Assembly (NCBI GenBank): GCA_016929335.1
Contig: JAFGIY010000196.1
Coordinates: forward strand, 1 to 64,000
Length of the DNA: 64,000 nucleotides
Origin: Acidobacteriota bacterium
GTDB taxonomy: Bacteria; Acidobacteriota; UBA6911
Direction of reading: 5' to 3'
Positions 1 to 8,315 of the stretch are shown here, piece after piece. The position numbers were made by a program, and so were the translations under genes. The stretch's first letter is position 1; the number at the start of each line of letters is the position of its first letter. The notes under the pieces are model-generated. The model did not search any database. It saw only the letters and a list, made by a program, of their open reading frames with translations, and had not been told where the DNA came from.

Positions 1-624
1 CAGGCTGCTATGAATCGGGCCTTCGGCCCTTCACTGGTGCGAACCCTGCCTTTTTATGGGCAGAACCAACAGTGTCAACTGTGGGGTACAGCGAGGGCCG
101 AGCCGGAGGTTTGCTTAAAAGCGAATCACCGGGAAGGAAAGCAGATTGCAGCCCCTGCCAAATAGGCAAAGACGCTGACAGCTGTCAGCTGAAAGCCGAC
201 AGCTGAAAGCTGAAGACCGCCAACGCCCGGCGGCCGCGCCAGATCCATCAAAAATATGATTCTTCAAAAAAACCGTAGGAAAATCCAAGTAATTGAATTA
301 GGATGCCGGGCAACCGGCCGAGATCCTGGCGTGGATATTTGCAAATATATTAAAGATATAGACTTGCAAGACGTCCTCAAAAGGCTGGATTTTGGCATGG
401 AACATGCTTTCTAAGAGGAAGTTAGGATACATTATCCAAGCTCCGGCCCTGGATACGAAGTTCAGGTGCTCAAGAGTTATCGCGGACCCTTCCCGCGATG
501 CCAGGGACCTCTTAAGCAGTTGAACAGAAAATCGGGGCTGGGCTTGGTTAGTGAATAGCAAATCCCACACAAGTTTCCACTCCGGGATTTTGCTCCCTTA
601 CGGTCTGACGCTCCCCATGAAGAT
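1..624. other. Non-coding region upstream/downstream of window edge
   Basis: I see no convincing protein gene here; a 90-codon minus-strand frame at 298-570 has no domain, no ribosome site and unnatural composition. Positions 20-32 form a GGGCC-TTC-GGCCC hairpin, and roughly 40-165 contain GGGGTACAGC followed by CCGAGCCGGAGGTTTGC, which faintly resembles the 3' half of a 6S-type RNA whose 5' half would lie before the window. That resemblance is weak and unverified. A CAGCTG-type repeat lies at 174-215. Confidence 0.4.
174..215 (+). repeat. CAGCTGAAAGC-type intergenic repeat, copy 1
   Basis: This is a run of GCTGACAGCTG and CAGCTGAAAGC units made of overlapping small palindromes. Related copies occur at 19453-19486 (inverted orientation) and 44231-44260, all outside genes. 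The pattern is that of a dispersed short intergenic repeat; its function is unknown. Confidence 0.65.
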
Positions 625-1581
625 TTATTTTGCTTCGGAGAATATCTGGATGTAGGCGTCCTCTTTCAGCTGGTTGATGTAGCGCTCCAGTTCCGGCCCT
701 CTTTTGCCGGCATAGATCCGGTTCTTGATTTCGTTTTTAACCTGATCCAGCGGGCGTACGGCGGCAACCTTTCGCGAGTCGATGCGGTAGAGGACGAAGC
801 CTTCGGGTTCTTTCTGCGGTTTGGAGCTATCGCCTTCTTTCAATCCTTCGATTGCCTTCAAGGTCAGCGCATTCAGTTTGGACAGGATATAAGTGCCTAT
901 ATTGCCGCCCGTATTCGCCGTGGCTCCTTTGGAATATTGGCTCGCCAGAGCTGCGAATGATTCTCCCTTCTGCAGACGTCCGTAAATATCGTTCGCCCGT
1001 TCTTCCGATTCCCGGTCGGTTGCTTCTTTGATCACAATCGTGCTCAAGGTGACTTCATCCGGAGTTGAAAAGTCTTCCTGATGATCCTTGTAGTACTTTT
1101 CGATTTCCGGGGTAAGCAGCGCGATCCGGGAGTCTACAAATTCATAGATCAGATCATTTATGATAATCTGCTTTTTGAACTGCTCGCGGAATTCCCGAAG
1201 AGACCGCCCCGCCTGCTCCAGTGCTTTCTCGAGTTCTTCCGTGTCCTCAAAATTGTTTTCTTTGACGACCTGCTGGACTGCAGCTGCGATTTTTTTATCC
1301 ACATCCGCATTGAATCCCAGCTCCAGACCTTTCTGATAAAGCAGCTTTTCCCGAATCAAGGACTCAAGCGCTTCCTGTTCGGCTTTTTGGACCATCTGTT
1401 CCAGCTCTTCCCCGGAATACTTGGTCGCCAGCTCCTGGCGGATTTGGGCTGTTTCCTGATTCAGCTCCGACAGCGTTACGATTTCTTCATTGACCTGAGC
1501 CACAATGCGGTCCACGGTCTTGGATGACGCGCTGGAGAACGCAAAGAATACGGCCAGAATGGACCACAGCAGATTTTTCAT
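625..1581 (-). CDS. SurA-like periplasmic peptidyl-prolyl isomerase/chaperone
   Basis: This is a 318-residue secreted protein. Residues 1-20 form a typical signal peptide with a hydrophobic core. Residues about 22-165 match the helical SurA N-terminal chaperone domain (VDRIVAQVNEEIVTLSEL). Residues about 175-270 match one parvulin-type rotamase domain (FAALASQYSKGATANTGGNIG). SurA of E. coli has two parvulin domains and about 430 residues, so this is the shorter single-domain form. The family helps unfolded outer-membrane proteins cross the periplasm. It is the last gene of the minus-strand run that begins at tilS, 118 bp after mfd, with a short repeat in that gap. Confidence 0.88.
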   Translation of the reverse strand: MKNLLWSILAVFFAFSSASSKTVDRIVAQVNEEIVTLSELNQETAQIRQELATKYSGEELEQMVQKAEQEALESLIREKLLYQKGLELGFNADVDKKIAAAVQQVVKENNFEDTEELEKALEQAGRSLREFREQFKKQIIINDLIYEFVDSRIALLTPEIEKYYKDHQEDFSTPDEVTLSTIVIKEATDRESEERANDIYGRLQKGESFAALASQYSKGATANTGGNIGTYILSKLNALTLKAIEGLKEGDSSKPQKEPEGFVLYRIDSRKVAAVRPLDQVKNEIKNRIYAGKRGPELERYINQLKEDAYIQIFSEAK

Positions 1582-1671
1582 TGGAATTCCCTTTTATAAA
1601 TGGCCCCCTTTCAGGCAGAGAGCCCGCAATGCGTAATCATACCGGAAATGCTCCCGCAAGGCAAAATGCCG

Positions 1672-1690
1672 GCCACGAATTGACACGAAT
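1672..1690 (+). repeat. GCCACGAATTGACACGAAT repeat, copy 1
   Basis: This copy matches the repeat consensus exactly. It lies 9 bp beyond the stop codon of mfd (read on the minus strand) and is followed by a partial inverted copy of its AATTCG end that runs into the last mfd codons. Other copies are at 5206-5222, 8283-8300, 41094-41112 and 43960-43979. Confidence 0.75.
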
Positions 1691-1699
1691 TAATCTCTG

Positions 1700-4600
1700 T
1701 TAATTCGAGGCTCTTATTTCACGCAGGATACCGTCCAGAGTTTCGAAAAGCCTGGACGGCGGCAGATCCGGCACTTCCAGGGTCAGCAAGCCCTGGGGAG
1801 AAAAGGATGCCTTCTTATTCCGGGTGACGAGTTTCATGAGTTTTTCCGCGCTGACCTTCGAGTGGTCCACAAAGCGGAAGAAAATCTGGTTCCTGTTCTT
1901 CTCAACGGATTGTATCTGCATCGCCAGCGTTTCCTGTCTCAGGCCGGCGTAGCGAAAGAGGTTTTCCACCTGCTCGGGATAGGGGCCGAAACGGTCCACC
2001 ATTTCCTGCCGCAGCGCGTCCAGTTCTTCGGCGGTTGCCGCCGAGGAGATCCGCTTATACATCCTGAGCCGCTGGCCCGAATCCGCGATGTAAGCTTCGG
2101 GGATTCGTATGTCCATATTGAGATTGATGCTGGTTGAGACCTCCTCTTCGGGTTTTTCTCCGCGCAATTCTTCAACCGTATGCTCCAGCAGCTGGCAGTA
2201 CAGGTCGAATCCGACAGTTTCGATGTGTCCATGCTGTTCTCCGCCGAGAAGATTGCCGGCTCCGCGTATTTCCAGGTCGAGGGCGGCCACGCGGAATCCG
2301 GTGCCCAGGTCGCTGAATTCGCGGATTGCGGCCAGCCGCTTGCGGGCGACTTCGGAAAGCGTTTCGTCGGAAGGCACGAGGAGGTAAGCGTAGGCACGGC
2401 GGTCACTGCGGCCCACGCGTCCGCGGAGCTGGTACAGCTGGGACAATCCGTACAGATCGGCTCGGTCCACGATCAGCGTGTTTGCTCTGGGGATGTCCAG
2501 GCCGTTTTCGATGATTGTGGTTGCCACCAGAATGTCCAGTTCATCCTGAACGAACTTCAGCATGATCTTTTCCAGCTCGCGCTCGTTCATCTGGCCGTGC
2601 GCGATGCCCAGCCGGGCCTGCGGAGCCAGCTGCTGCACCTTGGCGGCCACGGTATGTATTGTCTCGACCCGGTTGTGAACAAAGTACACCTGTCCGTTCC
2701 GCGCCAGTTCCATCTCTATGGCGGAACGGATCACATCGGGACTGTATTTAAGCACCGAGGTTTGAATGGCGAGCCGGTTCTTGGGTGGAGTCTCGATGGT
2801 CGACATGTCCCTGAGGCCGAGCAGTGCCATATTCAGCGTCCTGGGAATGGGTGTGGCCGTCAATGTCAGGACGTCCACGCGGGTCTTCAGGGCTTTGAGC
2901 CGTTCTTTGTGTGTGACCCCGAATCTTTGTTCTTCGTCAACGACGACCAGTCCCAGATCCTTAAACGCCACATCTTTGGACAGCAGCCGGTGGGTGCCGA
3001 CGACGATATCGGTGCGGCCCATTTCCAGGTCCTCGATAACCTGCTTCTGCTCCTTCGGGCTCCGGAAGCGCGAGAGAAGCTGGATGCGCACAGGGAAGGA
3101 TGTGAAACGCTGCTGCATGGTGTTGTAGTGCTGGAATGCGAGAACCGTTGTGGGCGCCAGCACGGCTACCTGTTTCCCGTCCATGACGGCTTTGAATGCC
3201 GCCCGCATCGCTACTTCCGTTTTGCCGTAACCGACGTCGCCGCACAGCAGGCGGTCCATCGGGCGGGACGCCTCCATATCATTCTTGACCGAGGAGAGAG
3301 CGTCCACCTGATCGCGGGTCAATTCGAATTCAAAGGCATCCTCGAATTCCCGCTGCCAGGCGGTGTCGGCGGAAAAACTGAATCCGGAGACCATCTGGCG
3401 CTGAGCGTACAGCTTCAGGAGCTCTTCCGCCATGTCTCTCATGGATTTCTTTATCCGGGACTTGGTCCTGGCCCAGCTTGTGCCGCCCAGCCTGTCCAGC
3501 GAGGGACGCGTCCCTCCCATGCTGCTGTATTTCTGAATCAGGTCCAGCCTCTCGACGGGAACGTACAGCCTGGCATCGTCCTGGTAAGTGAGGAGCACGA
3601 ATTCCTTCGATCCTTCCTGGAGGCCGATGGTTTTAAGTCCATTAAACAGCCCGATGCCGTGATCGATGTGGACGACATAATCGCCCGGCTTCAGATCGCG
3701 AAAATCGGAGATAAAGAGATGTCGCCGGCTGGATTTTGACTTCTTCGGTCCCAGGCCGACATCGGATTCGTCGAAGAGGTCCTGACTGGTCAGAACACGC
3801 AGATTCACTGCCGGCAGGTAAAAGCCCGCGTGAAGATTCCCGATGCCCAGGAAAACCACGCCGGCCGGAGGGGATCCCTCCGCTGTTTCCGGTTCGCCCG
3901 CGCGGCAAAGATGCGAAGGTATGTCGTATTCCCTCAGAATATCATTCATGCGCTCCGCGCGGCCCAGGTTGGAAAGGATAAAGGCGATGCTTTCGCCGGA
4001 TTCCCGGAACCTGTTCAGGTCGCCGATCAGTTCGCGGATATTGCCGTGGTACTTGCGGGTGGTCTGCGAAGAGAAATAAATCGGAGAGGAATCCGAATCG
4101 GCAATATTTAGCTCCTCCACCTCCAGTCGCGGATGACGATCCAGAAGATTCCGGAATTCATCTGATGTGACATAGATCTGCTCCGGAGAGAGGACGGGCT
4201 TATGCGCTTCCACGCGGTCGAGGAACCGTTCGTAATGCTCCGCATGTTGCCTGGCCAGAGTGTTTTCCAGAATTTCACGGTCCAGGGTGATAATCCGGAA
4301 TCCTTTCAGATAATCGAAAATCGTATTCTCCAGAGGATCGATCGCCGGCAGCAGGAATTCAAATGCGGGGAACATCTCGCCCTGGCGGGCAAGAGCGAGT
4401 TCTTCTTCAAGGTGCGGCAGGAAGGGAGCGCTCCACAGGGATGGGACCTTTTCGGCCCATTGGCGAAGCAGATCGCGACGGAAGCAGTACTCCCGCATCG
4501 GGATGATCTCGACGGTGCGCACGGTTCCCACGGAACGCTGCGAATCGGGATCAAAATGGCGGATGGATTCGATACGATCGCCGAAGAATTCGAGGCGGAC

Positions 4601-5197
4601 GGGTTTGTCGAGATGCGAAGCAAAGACGTCGAGTATTCCTCCCCGCAGCGAGAACTCCCCGGGATCCGTCACGGGATCGTCTTCAACGAAACCGGACTCG
4701 TACAGATACTCGCGTATCATGTCGGGAGACATTTCCTCGCCTTCTTTCAGCATCAGGCAGTAGTTTAGAAACCGTTGCGGTTGATGGAGGCGAACGGCCG
4801 CGGAGTGGATAGACAATACCAGTACTTTAGGGCCGTCCTGAAGCAGTTGCCAGATTGCCCCGGCGCGGGCGGCGGAAATATCAGGGTGCGGCGAAAGTCC
4901 CCTGTACGGATCCACTTCGAGCGCGGGCAGATGAACAATCTCGATGGGATCCGGGGAAAGCAGTTCGAAATAAAACTGAAGCTCGCCGGCCAGGTTCTGG
5001 GCTTCGCTGTTGGAAGGCGCAATCACGGCCGCCGGGCGCTGTTCGGTCAGAATCGCTTTGGCAATTGTGAGGGCTTTGGCTCCGCCTGCCGTTCCGGATA
5101 CGGTGAGTACACGACTCCCTTCATGAAGGCTCGCCGCCAGCTGTCGCAGGGCGCCGCTCTCCATCGCCGCTTCGAATGTCCGCTTCAGCTGTATCAT
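1700..5197 (-). CDS. mfd: Transcription-repair coupling factor Mfd
   Basis: This 1165-residue protein has the full length and order of Mfd. It has a UvrB-homology N-terminal part, a CarD-like RNA polymerase interaction domain near residue 500 ([14 protein letters not shown]), and a RecG-type superfamily 2 translocase. The translocase shows Walker [10 protein letters not shown] near 655, the DEEQ box near 754 and motif [13 protein letters not shown]. The C-terminal TRCF domain spans about 1010-1110. Mfd releases RNA polymerase stalled at template lesions and recruits UvrA. The start codon overlaps the rfaE2 stop codon by 4 bp (ATGA), implying translational coupling. Confidence 0.97.
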   Translation of the reverse strand: MIQLKRTFEAAMESGALRQLAASLHEGSRVLTVSGTAGGAKALTIAKAILTEQRPAAVIAPSNSEAQNLAGELQFYFELLSPDPIEIVHLPALEVDPYRGLSPHPDISAARAGAIWQLLQDGPKVLVLSIHSAAVRLHQPQRFLNYCLMLKEGEEMSPDMIREYLYESGFVEDDPVTDPGEFSLRGGILDVFASHLDKPVRLEFFGDRIESIRHFDPDSQRSVGTVRTVEIIPMREYCFRRDLLRQWAEKVPSLWSAPFLPHLEEELALARQGEMFPAFEFLLPAIDPLENTIFDYLKGFRIITLDREILENTLARQHAEHYERFLDRVEAHKPVLSPEQIYVTSDEFRNLLDRHPRLEVEELNIADSDSSPIYFSSQTTRKYHGNIRELIGDLNRFRESGESIAFILSNLGRAERMNDILREYDIPSHLCRAGEPETAEGSPPAGVVFLGIGNLHAGFYLPAVNLRVLTSQDLFDESDVGLGPKKSKSSRRHLFISDFRDLKPGDYVVHIDHGIGLFNGLKTIGLQEGSKEFVLLTYQDDARLYVPVERLDLIQKYSSMGGTRPSLDRLGGTSWARTKSRIKKSMRDMAEELLKLYAQRQMVSGFSFSADTAWQREFEDAFEFELTRDQVDALSSVKNDMEASRPMDRLLCGDVGYGKTEVAMRAAFKAVMDGKQVAVLAPTTVLAFQHYNTMQQRFTSFPVRIQLLSRFRSPKEQKQVIEDLEMGRTDIVVGTHRLLSKDVAFKDLGLVVVDEEQRFGVTHKERLKALKTRVDVLTLTATPIPRTLNMALLGLRDMSTIETPPKNRLAIQTSVLKYSPDVIRSAIEMELARNGQVYFVHNRVETIHTVAAKVQQLAPQARLGIAHGQMNERELEKIMLKFVQDELDILVATTIIENGLDIPRANTLIVDRADLYGLSQLYQLRGRVGRSDRRAYAYLLVPSDETLSEVARKRLAAIREFSDLGTGFRVAALDLEIRGAGNLLGGEQHGHIETVGFDLYCQLLEHTVEELRGEKPEEEVSTSINLNMDIRIPEAYIADSGQRLRMYKRISSAATAEELDALRQEMVDRFGPYPEQVENLFRYAGLRQETLAMQIQSVEKNRNQIFFRFVDHSKVSAEKLMKLVTRNKKASFSPQGLLTLEVPDLPPSRLFETLDGILREIRASN

Positions 5198-5709
5198 CCC
5201 TGTTGTTCGTGCAATTCGTGGCTGCTTTGCCCGAAGCGCTCCATGACGTTCCGTATTATTTCCGTAGTGGAGGATCCTTCAACCAGAGGCACATTGAGCA
5301 CGACGCCCCCGGCCCTCTCCACCGTTTCGCGTCCGACAATTTCCGAGATGCCCCAGTCTGCGCCTTTAACGAGGACATCGGGGACGATGGCATCAATGAC
5401 GCGTCCGGGAGTCGGATCATCGAAAACAAATACAAAATCAACGCACGCCAGAGCGGCAAGCACCTCGGCCCTCTCCGATTCGGGCATGATCGGGCGCGAA
5501 TTCCCCTTAATTTCCCGTACAGAGCGGTCGCTGTTGATTCCGACGGCCAACGCGTCTCCCAGTGAGCGGGCCTGATTCAAATATCGGACATGACCGACGT
5601 GTAAAATATCAAAGCAGCCGTTGGTGAAAACAAGTTTCCTGCCGAGATCCCGAAGGCGGGCCCGTGCTTGAACAATTTCGTCCAGGGATTTGATCTTCTG
5701 ATGCGACAT
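5194..5709 (-). CDS. rfaE2: D-glycero-beta-D-manno-heptose 1-phosphate adenylyltransferase
   Basis: This 171-residue nucleotidyltransferase corresponds to the C-terminal half of E. coli HldE, encoded as a separate protein. The cytidylyltransferase-fold signature is clear: [12 protein letters not shown], with the HxGH motif near residue 38, then GINSD and the [10 protein letters not shown] segment near the end. It adenylylates heptose 1-phosphate to make ADP-heptose for the LPS inner core, so the cell should have an LPS outer membrane. No kinase partner (HldA-type) is in the window. The last residues, SHELHEQQG, are encoded by a dispersed repeat (5206-5222) and are not part of the family fold. 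Confidence 0.92.
   Translation of the reverse strand: MSHQKIKSLDEIVQARARLRDLGRKLVFTNGCFDILHVGHVRYLNQARSLGDALAVGINSDRSVREIKGNSRPIMPESERAEVLAALACVDFVFVFDDPTPGRVIDAIVPDVLVKGADWGISEIVGRETVERAGGVVLNVPLVEGSSTTEIIRNVMERFGQSSHELHEQQG
5206..5222 (-). repeat. GCCACGAATTG-CACGAA repeat inside rfaE2 3' end, copy 2
   Basis: On the minus strand this reads GCCACGAATTGCACGAA, the consensus with two bases missing in the spacer. It lies within the coding sequence of rfaE2 and encodes its final SHELHE residues, just before the overlap with the mfd start. Confidence 0.7.
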
Positions 5710-5760
5710 AACAGTGTTCGAGAATAGCAGATGGAGGCGAAAAATCCAAAAGCAAGCTGC

Positions 5761-6447
5761 TTATTCGTGTTCTTCCTGACTGTTTTTCTGTTCGGGCCCG
5801 ATCTGCAGATCTATCTGGATCGGATTTATCCACGAGGTGCGGATTGCGTTGTTTTTGAGTCTCAGGTTGACAAAGAACCTGGCGGATTGGGCCTGTTCTT
5901 TAAGCGGAATTGGGTCCGTGGCAACTTCCTTGAGAGATTCGATGAGGGATCGCGGCCCCGTGACAGTCAGGCTTGTGGGATTCTGGGATTTGCCGTACAA
6001 CTCAAGTCCTTCCGGCAGTTTTCCCTGGAGGGGCACGATAATGGGAATCTCCTTTGAAACCGTCCGTTCGAGCTCCAGCACGACGCGCGTGGGATTTACC
6101 TGCAGTATTTCTATGCGGGAGCCTTTGGGAATTCTAACGTTGTCCGGTGTCAGAATAACAATGTGCTCCCCTTCCTGGGCTTTTTGCAGATCGACCACGC
6201 AGGTAGGAAGGGGCACATCGAACCATTGAGCAGACAAAGCGGGGCTGCGCATGGTGACCTCAATCGTGGTGAGGCGCTCGCCGACAATTTCCATCTGGCT
6301 CGGCACCTGGACCTCCAACGGAATAGTCACCACTCTTTCAGTTCCGGATTCTCCACGGGCGAACAGCCACAGAATCAAAGCCAGAAGCAGTGCAGTTGCT
6401 TTGAGATTCCAGTTTTCCAGGATGTATGCCTTTATAAATCGCTTCAT
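5761..6447 (-). CDS. cdaR: CdaR-like YbbR-domain protein
   Basis: This 228-residue protein has one N-terminal membrane segment (about residues 14-31, ATALLLALILWLFARG) and then YbbR-type repeats with the usual alternating beta pattern (VPLEVQVP, TIEVTMRSP, VPLQGKLPEG). Gram-positive CdaR has four YbbR repeats and about 480 residues, so this form is short with roughly two. YbbR proteins bind and modulate the diadenylate cyclase CdaA at the membrane. The ATG overlaps the cdaA stop by 4 bp, supporting a physical and regulatory pair. Confidence 0.85.
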   Translation of the reverse strand: MKRFIKAYILENWNLKATALLLALILWLFARGESGTERVVTIPLEVQVPSQMEIVGERLTTIEVTMRSPALSAQWFDVPLPTCVVDLQKAQEGEHIVILTPDNVRIPKGSRIEILQVNPTRVVLELERTVSKEIPIIVPLQGKLPEGLELYGKSQNPTSLTVTGPRSLIESLKEVATDPIPLKEQAQSARFFVNLRLKNNAIRTSWINPIQIDLQIGPEQKNSQEEHE

Positions 6448-7259
6448 ACGGATTCCGGATGACGGCCGAGAATTGTTGAAGGAAGCACGTTCGCGCGGCC
6501 TTCCACGATGTCATGGAGCGCGACACGAAGACGGTCGCTGTCCAGGTTGCGGGTGATTTTGCCTCCGAGCGCCAGCGATATCGTTCCTGTTTCTTCCGAT
6601 ACAATGACTGCGACCGCATCGGTTTCTTCGGTCACGCCGATAGCAGCCCTGTGCCGCGTTCCCAATTCCTTGCTGAGATACGGATCCAGCGTAAGCGGCA
6701 GGAAGCAGCCGGCCGCAAGAACGCGGTTCCGGTGGACGATCACGGCGCCGTCATGCATCGGCGTATTCCGGCTGAAAATGGTTACCAGGAGATCGTAGGT
6801 GAGCACGGCGTCCAGAGCAATTCCGCTTTCGACGTAATTCCTCAGCCCGATGTCCCGTTCCAGAACGATTAGTGCGCCGATTCTTTTTGAGGCCAGAGTG
6901 GTAGCCGCCAGGATGATTTCCTCAAAGCCTTCCTTGCCGCGACGGCGGGAATGGCTCCAGTAAGAAGTTTTTCCGATATCGGCGAGCGCCCGGCGTATTT
7001 CGCTCTGGTACAGCACGATTATGGCAAAGACGATATAAGTCAGAACATTCGACAAAAGCCACTGAACGGAAGCCAGCCGGTAATAGCGTGTCACGACATA
7101 AAAGAGCAGGAGCATGACGATACCGAAGGTCATCTGAACGCCCCGCGTGCCTCGCATTAAAAGGAGGAACCGGTAGATGATAAAGGTGACCAGGGCGATA
7201 TCTATAAAATCGCGGATTGTAAACGATGTGATCTGCAAAAAGCCCAGCATCGAATCCAT
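6444..7259 (-). CDS. cdaA: Membrane diadenylate cyclase CdaA
   Basis: This 271-residue protein has three hydrophobic helices in the first 85 residues, then a DisA_N diadenylate cyclase domain. The two catalytic signatures are intact: DGA in MHDGAVIVH and RHR in GTRHRAAIG. It condenses two ATP into c-di-AMP, a second messenger that controls osmolyte and potassium balance and wall growth in the species studied. It lies between folP and cdaR in the order tilS-ftsH-folP-cdaA-cdaR; the often-linked glmM is not in this window. Confidence 0.95.
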   Translation of the reverse strand: MDSMLGFLQITSFTIRDFIDIALVTFIIYRFLLLMRGTRGVQMTFGIVMLLLFYVVTRYYRLASVQWLLSNVLTYIVFAIIVLYQSEIRRALADIGKTSYWSHSRRRGKEGFEEIILAATTLASKRIGALIVLERDIGLRNYVESGIALDAVLTYDLLVTIFSRNTPMHDGAVIVHRNRVLAAGCFLPLTLDPYLSKELGTRHRAAIGVTEETDAVAVIVSEETGTISLALGGKITRNLDSDRLRVALHDIVEGRANVLPSTILGRHPESV

Positions 7260-7303
7260 TCGACAGCTTCACTCTCTCAGGCAGCGCGAAAAAGAAAATC
7301 AAT

Positions 7304-7353
7304 GCCGCGGATTGCACGGATTAAAATAATATTAGATCCGTGCAATCCGCGGC
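7304..7353. repeat. 18-bp perfect inverted repeat, CCGCGGATT family
   Basis: The arms at 7304-7321 and 7336-7353 are perfect reverse complements (GCCGCGGATTGCACGGAT) separated by an AT-rich 14-base loop. It lies between cdaA and folP, so a transcript through the operon would carry a very stable hairpin. Related inverted repeats are at 28363-28420, 44039-44088 and, more distantly, 61209-61281. It lacks a U-tract and is better read as a dispersed repeat than as a terminator. Confidence 0.8.
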
Positions 7354-7372
7354 GTTTCTGCATTTTTCCTCA

Positions 7373-8263
7373 CTAAGCGTTGACTATGGCATCGGTTACA
7401 TCCGCAACCTGCCGGATTGCTGCGACATCATGTACGCGAACAATGTGCGCTCCGTATATGATGGAGGCTGCCACGGTGGCGCCTGTTCCCAAGACCAATT
7501 CGCCGGCGGCCTTCTTCAGCAGGGCGCCGATAAACGATTTCCGTGATGTTCCCACCAGGACTGGAAATCCGGCAGCCGCCAGCCGGTCCAGATTCCTCAG
7601 TATTTCCAGATTTTGAGCTGCCGTCTTTCCGAATCCGATTCCCGGGTCCAATACAATATTCTCCGAGGATACACCAGAATTTTGCGCGCGCGCAACCGCT
7701 TCCTTGGCCCAGATGTCGATGTCAGCGAGAATGTCCTTGCTGGGGGCAATCGTCTGCATGTTGCTCGGTTCGCCCCGCATGTGCATCAACACCAAAGCCG
7801 CATCCTGCCCGGCTGCCAACGAGCCTATGCCCGGATCTTTCTGCAGGGATGTAATGTCGTTGATTATGGCCGCACCGCATTCCAGCGAGGCTTTGGCCAC
7901 GGCGAGTTTGGATGTGTCAATGGAGATTGGAATAGGATATTTCCTGCCGGCGGCCAGCGCCTCCAGTATGGGCATCACCCGCCGCAACTCTTCTTCGGCG
8001 CTGATTCTTTGCGAACCGGGGCGGGTGGATTCGCCGCCGATATCCAGTATGTCCGCTCCTTCCTCGGCGATCTGCCATGCCCGATCGATGGCTTCCTGCG
8101 GCGCATAATAGCGTCCCTTATCCGAAAAGGAATCGGGCGTTGCGTTGAGGATCCCCATCACAAGGGTTCTCTCGCCCAGATTCAGAGTCCAGTCCCTTGC
8201 GCGGAGAGTAAATTTCCTTCTCGAATTGGATGCGCTCATAGCAAAACGATAGCTGCGAATCAC
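7373..8263 (-). CDS. folP: Dihydropteroate synthase
   Basis: The 296-residue frame contains the family signatures: GILNATPDSFSD near residue 38, DIGGESTRPGS near 76, the PISIDTSK strand and VRVHDV at the C-terminus. The enzyme joins p-aminobenzoate to dihydropterin pyrophosphate in folate synthesis and is the sulfonamide target. There are two possible ATG starts, codon 1 and codon 9 (8239); neither has a clear Shine-Dalgarno, and codon 9 gives the more usual N-terminal length. It lies 52 bp after ftsH. Confidence 0.95.
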   Translation of the reverse strand: MIRSYRFAMSASNSRRKFTLRARDWTLNLGERTLVMGILNATPDSFSDKGRYYAPQEAIDRAWQIAEEGADILDIGGESTRPGSQRISAEEELRRVMPILEALAAGRKYPIPISIDTSKLAVAKASLECGAAIINDITSLQKDPGIGSLAAGQDAALVLMHMRGEPSNMQTIAPSKDILADIDIWAKEAVARAQNSGVSSENIVLDPGIGFGKTAAQNLEILRNLDRLAAAGFPVLVGTSRKSFIGALLKKAAGELVLGTGATVAASIIYGAHIVRVHDVAAIRQVADVTDAIVNA

Positions 8264-8282
8264 ACAAATGTCATCCGAAGAA

Positions 8283-8300
8283 TTTTGTGCAATTCGTGGC
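8283..8300 (-). repeat. GCCACGAATTG-type repeat, copy 3
   Basis: The minus strand reads GCCACGAATTGCACAAAA. A second, divergent inverted half (AGCTGCGAATCACACAAA) lies just to its left at about 8250-8268, so the folP-ftsH gap holds an imperfect long inverted repeat built from this unit. Confidence 0.6.
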
Positions 8301-8315
8301 TGCTTTTCAGTAGAC

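Noticed and set aside
298-570. A 90-codon minus-strand frame near the window start
   Set aside because: No ribosome site, no domain, and codon use unlike the neighbouring genes.
2180-3739. A 519-codon open frame on the plus strand opposite mfd
   Set aside because: It is antisense to well-conserved Mfd motifs, has Cys/His/Gln-rich composition and no domain; it is a shadow of codon bias.
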